From assembly GCA_028023455.1 (NCBI GenBank), contig JAQFVV010000021.1, positions 3,436,853-3,500,852 of the forward strand: DNA of 64,000 bases, read 5' to 3'. Numbering within the stretch: the first letter of the stretch is position 1; each line of letters opens with the position of its first letter. The notes beneath the pieces are model-generated. The model saw only the letters and a list, made by a program, of their open reading frames with translations. It was not told the origin of the DNA and searched no databases. This DNA is from Epiperipatus broadwayi. Its lineage: Eukaryota > Onychophora > Udeonychophora > Euonychophora > Peripatidae. The translations under genes and the position numbers were made by a program. This document shows, in pieces, positions 63,226 to 64,000 of this stretch.

Positions 63226-63656
63226 TGCAATTATAAAATTGTTTTTTAAAAGAAGAAAATATAAGTAATATTAAATATAACCATAATGCATTTTTGATAA
63301 AAATCAAATATTATATTGTTAAATGTATGATAGAAAATGCATAATTCTATTTTTTAACTTATTCAAAGATTGATAAAACATTTGTAGTTGTCATATGAAT
63401 ATCATTTTTGTTACATGAAGTTTCTAGAGTTTTTTTCTTTTAACCTGTCAATGTAAAAAGCACATTAAGAAAATCAAGTGATAGAGAAAAACTTCAACTA
63501 GATTTCACCAGTAATTTCTACATTCCTAATTGGTCTTGGTTTGAAAATCATTAAGGCATAATAGGGGTGGGTCAGACTTGTTTTATGTTAGAATTGCATA
63601 TGATAAAGTTTGTATGTTTGAGAGTTACAAGGTGTAAATATTATTGTTAAAAAATT

Positions 63657-64000
63657 AAAACAGGCAAAACTCTCCATATACAGTAGTGCCACTCAATGCA
63701 TCCCAGAGTAATCAATGTGTGCCAGAAGGCTTGTGCATAAAATCCCTATCTACTGCCTACTCATCCAATATCCCCAGACTAGTTTCTAGCTTGTTGCTTT
63801 ATTTTATAGGTAAGTAGAGATAAAAGGTGGCTGCTGGAGGGTTGCATTAGATCCTAAGATCTAGGTACAATGCTCTCAGATCAAAGGCTTCTCACTGATG
63901 AAAGCCACAAGCTAGAAACTAGTCTGAGGATATTAGATGAGTAGACACTAGATAGGAATTTTATGCACAAGCCTTCTGGCATTTATTGATTACTCTAGCT
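63657..64000. mobile_element. Family A inverted dimer, cut by the window edge
   Basis: Left arm from AAACAGGCAAAACTCTCC (63660) with a minus-strand hammerhead truncated at TTGTTGCTTT (63798). Right arm from about 63805 (GTAAGTAGAGATAAAAGG) with a complete plus-strand hammerhead. The element continues past base 64000, so its right end and duplication cannot be seen. Confidence 0.8.
63880..63938 (+). ncRNA. Type I hammerhead ribozyme motif, family A
   Basis: ATCAAAGGCTTCTCA, CTGATGA, stem II AGC-CACAA-GCT, GAAAC, TAGTC, TGAGGATATTAGAT. Core complete. Inner stem I is TTCTCA/TGAGGA, in which the G-U pair of the consensus (TCCTCA/TGGGGA) is replaced by A-U. Stem II shows the paired AGC/GCT variant. 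Confidence 0.75.

Noticed and set aside
62951-63307. 118-codon minus-strand frame as an intact small gene
   Set aside because: Only its middle resembles a LINE endonuclease. The ends look like random AT-rich translation and the SDH triad is lost.

Overview
The window looks like a stretch of a metazoan nuclear genome: very AT-rich, no operons, no ribosome-binding sites, no convincing host exon, and almost every recognisable feature is a transposable element or a relic of one. I cannot name the species. An RTE-type LINE, Penelope-like element (PLE) relics with hammerhead ribozyme motifs, several tRNA-derived SINE families and a hAT-type MITE together suggest a large, repeat-rich invertebrate genome (mollusc, cnidarian, flatworm or arthropod are all possible).

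The dominant component is one short repeat, here called family A, at about 17 places from 1.3 kb to the right edge. Each copy carries a type I hammerhead ribozyme-like motif: CTGATGA, a short stem II, GAAAC, the palindrome ACTAGT and a GTC cleavage site, with a two-part stem I. The monomer is about 440 bp, measured in a head-to-tail dimer at 52.4-53.1 kb. Most copies are head-to-head inverted dimers, so both strands encode a ribozyme. Eleven copies are flanked by 11-16 bp direct repeats, most often exactly 13 bp. Family A therefore looks like a non-autonomous, hammerhead-bearing retroposon (retrozyme-like or PLE-derived).

Other sequence families (B, D, E, F, and probably C) carry different hammerhead-like cores and also occur mostly as foldbacks: B at 4.6, 5.7, 14.1, 24.6, 48.6 and 51.1-51.8 kb; C at 8.0-8.5, 12.2-13.0 and 42.4 kb; D at 7.4 and 11.8 kb; E at 17.8-19.0 and 45.6 kb; F at 46 kb. 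Family E is attached to two broken copies of the C-terminal part of a Penelope-like reverse transcriptase at 17.9-18.9 kb, which links the ribozymes to a plausible enzyme source.

The only long coding region is a nearly full-length RTE-type LINE at 54.77-58.07 kb with a 10 bp target-site duplication and a TGA-repeat tail, broken by two stop codons and two frameshifts. Smaller pieces are a LINE C-terminus at 53.1-53.5 kb, a possible LINE endonuclease scrap at 63.0-63.2 kb, a 466 bp hAT-like MITE with an 8 bp duplication at 59.53-60.0 kb, a lone hAT-like end at 40.2 kb, and a 1.5 kb degenerate CTAT-rich tract at 42.9-44.5 kb. Stretches such as 5.9-7.4, 14.2-15.2, 15.4-17.0, 31.2-32.7, 35.6-36.9 and 60.0-61.8 kb hold AT-rich sequence in which I recognise nothing.
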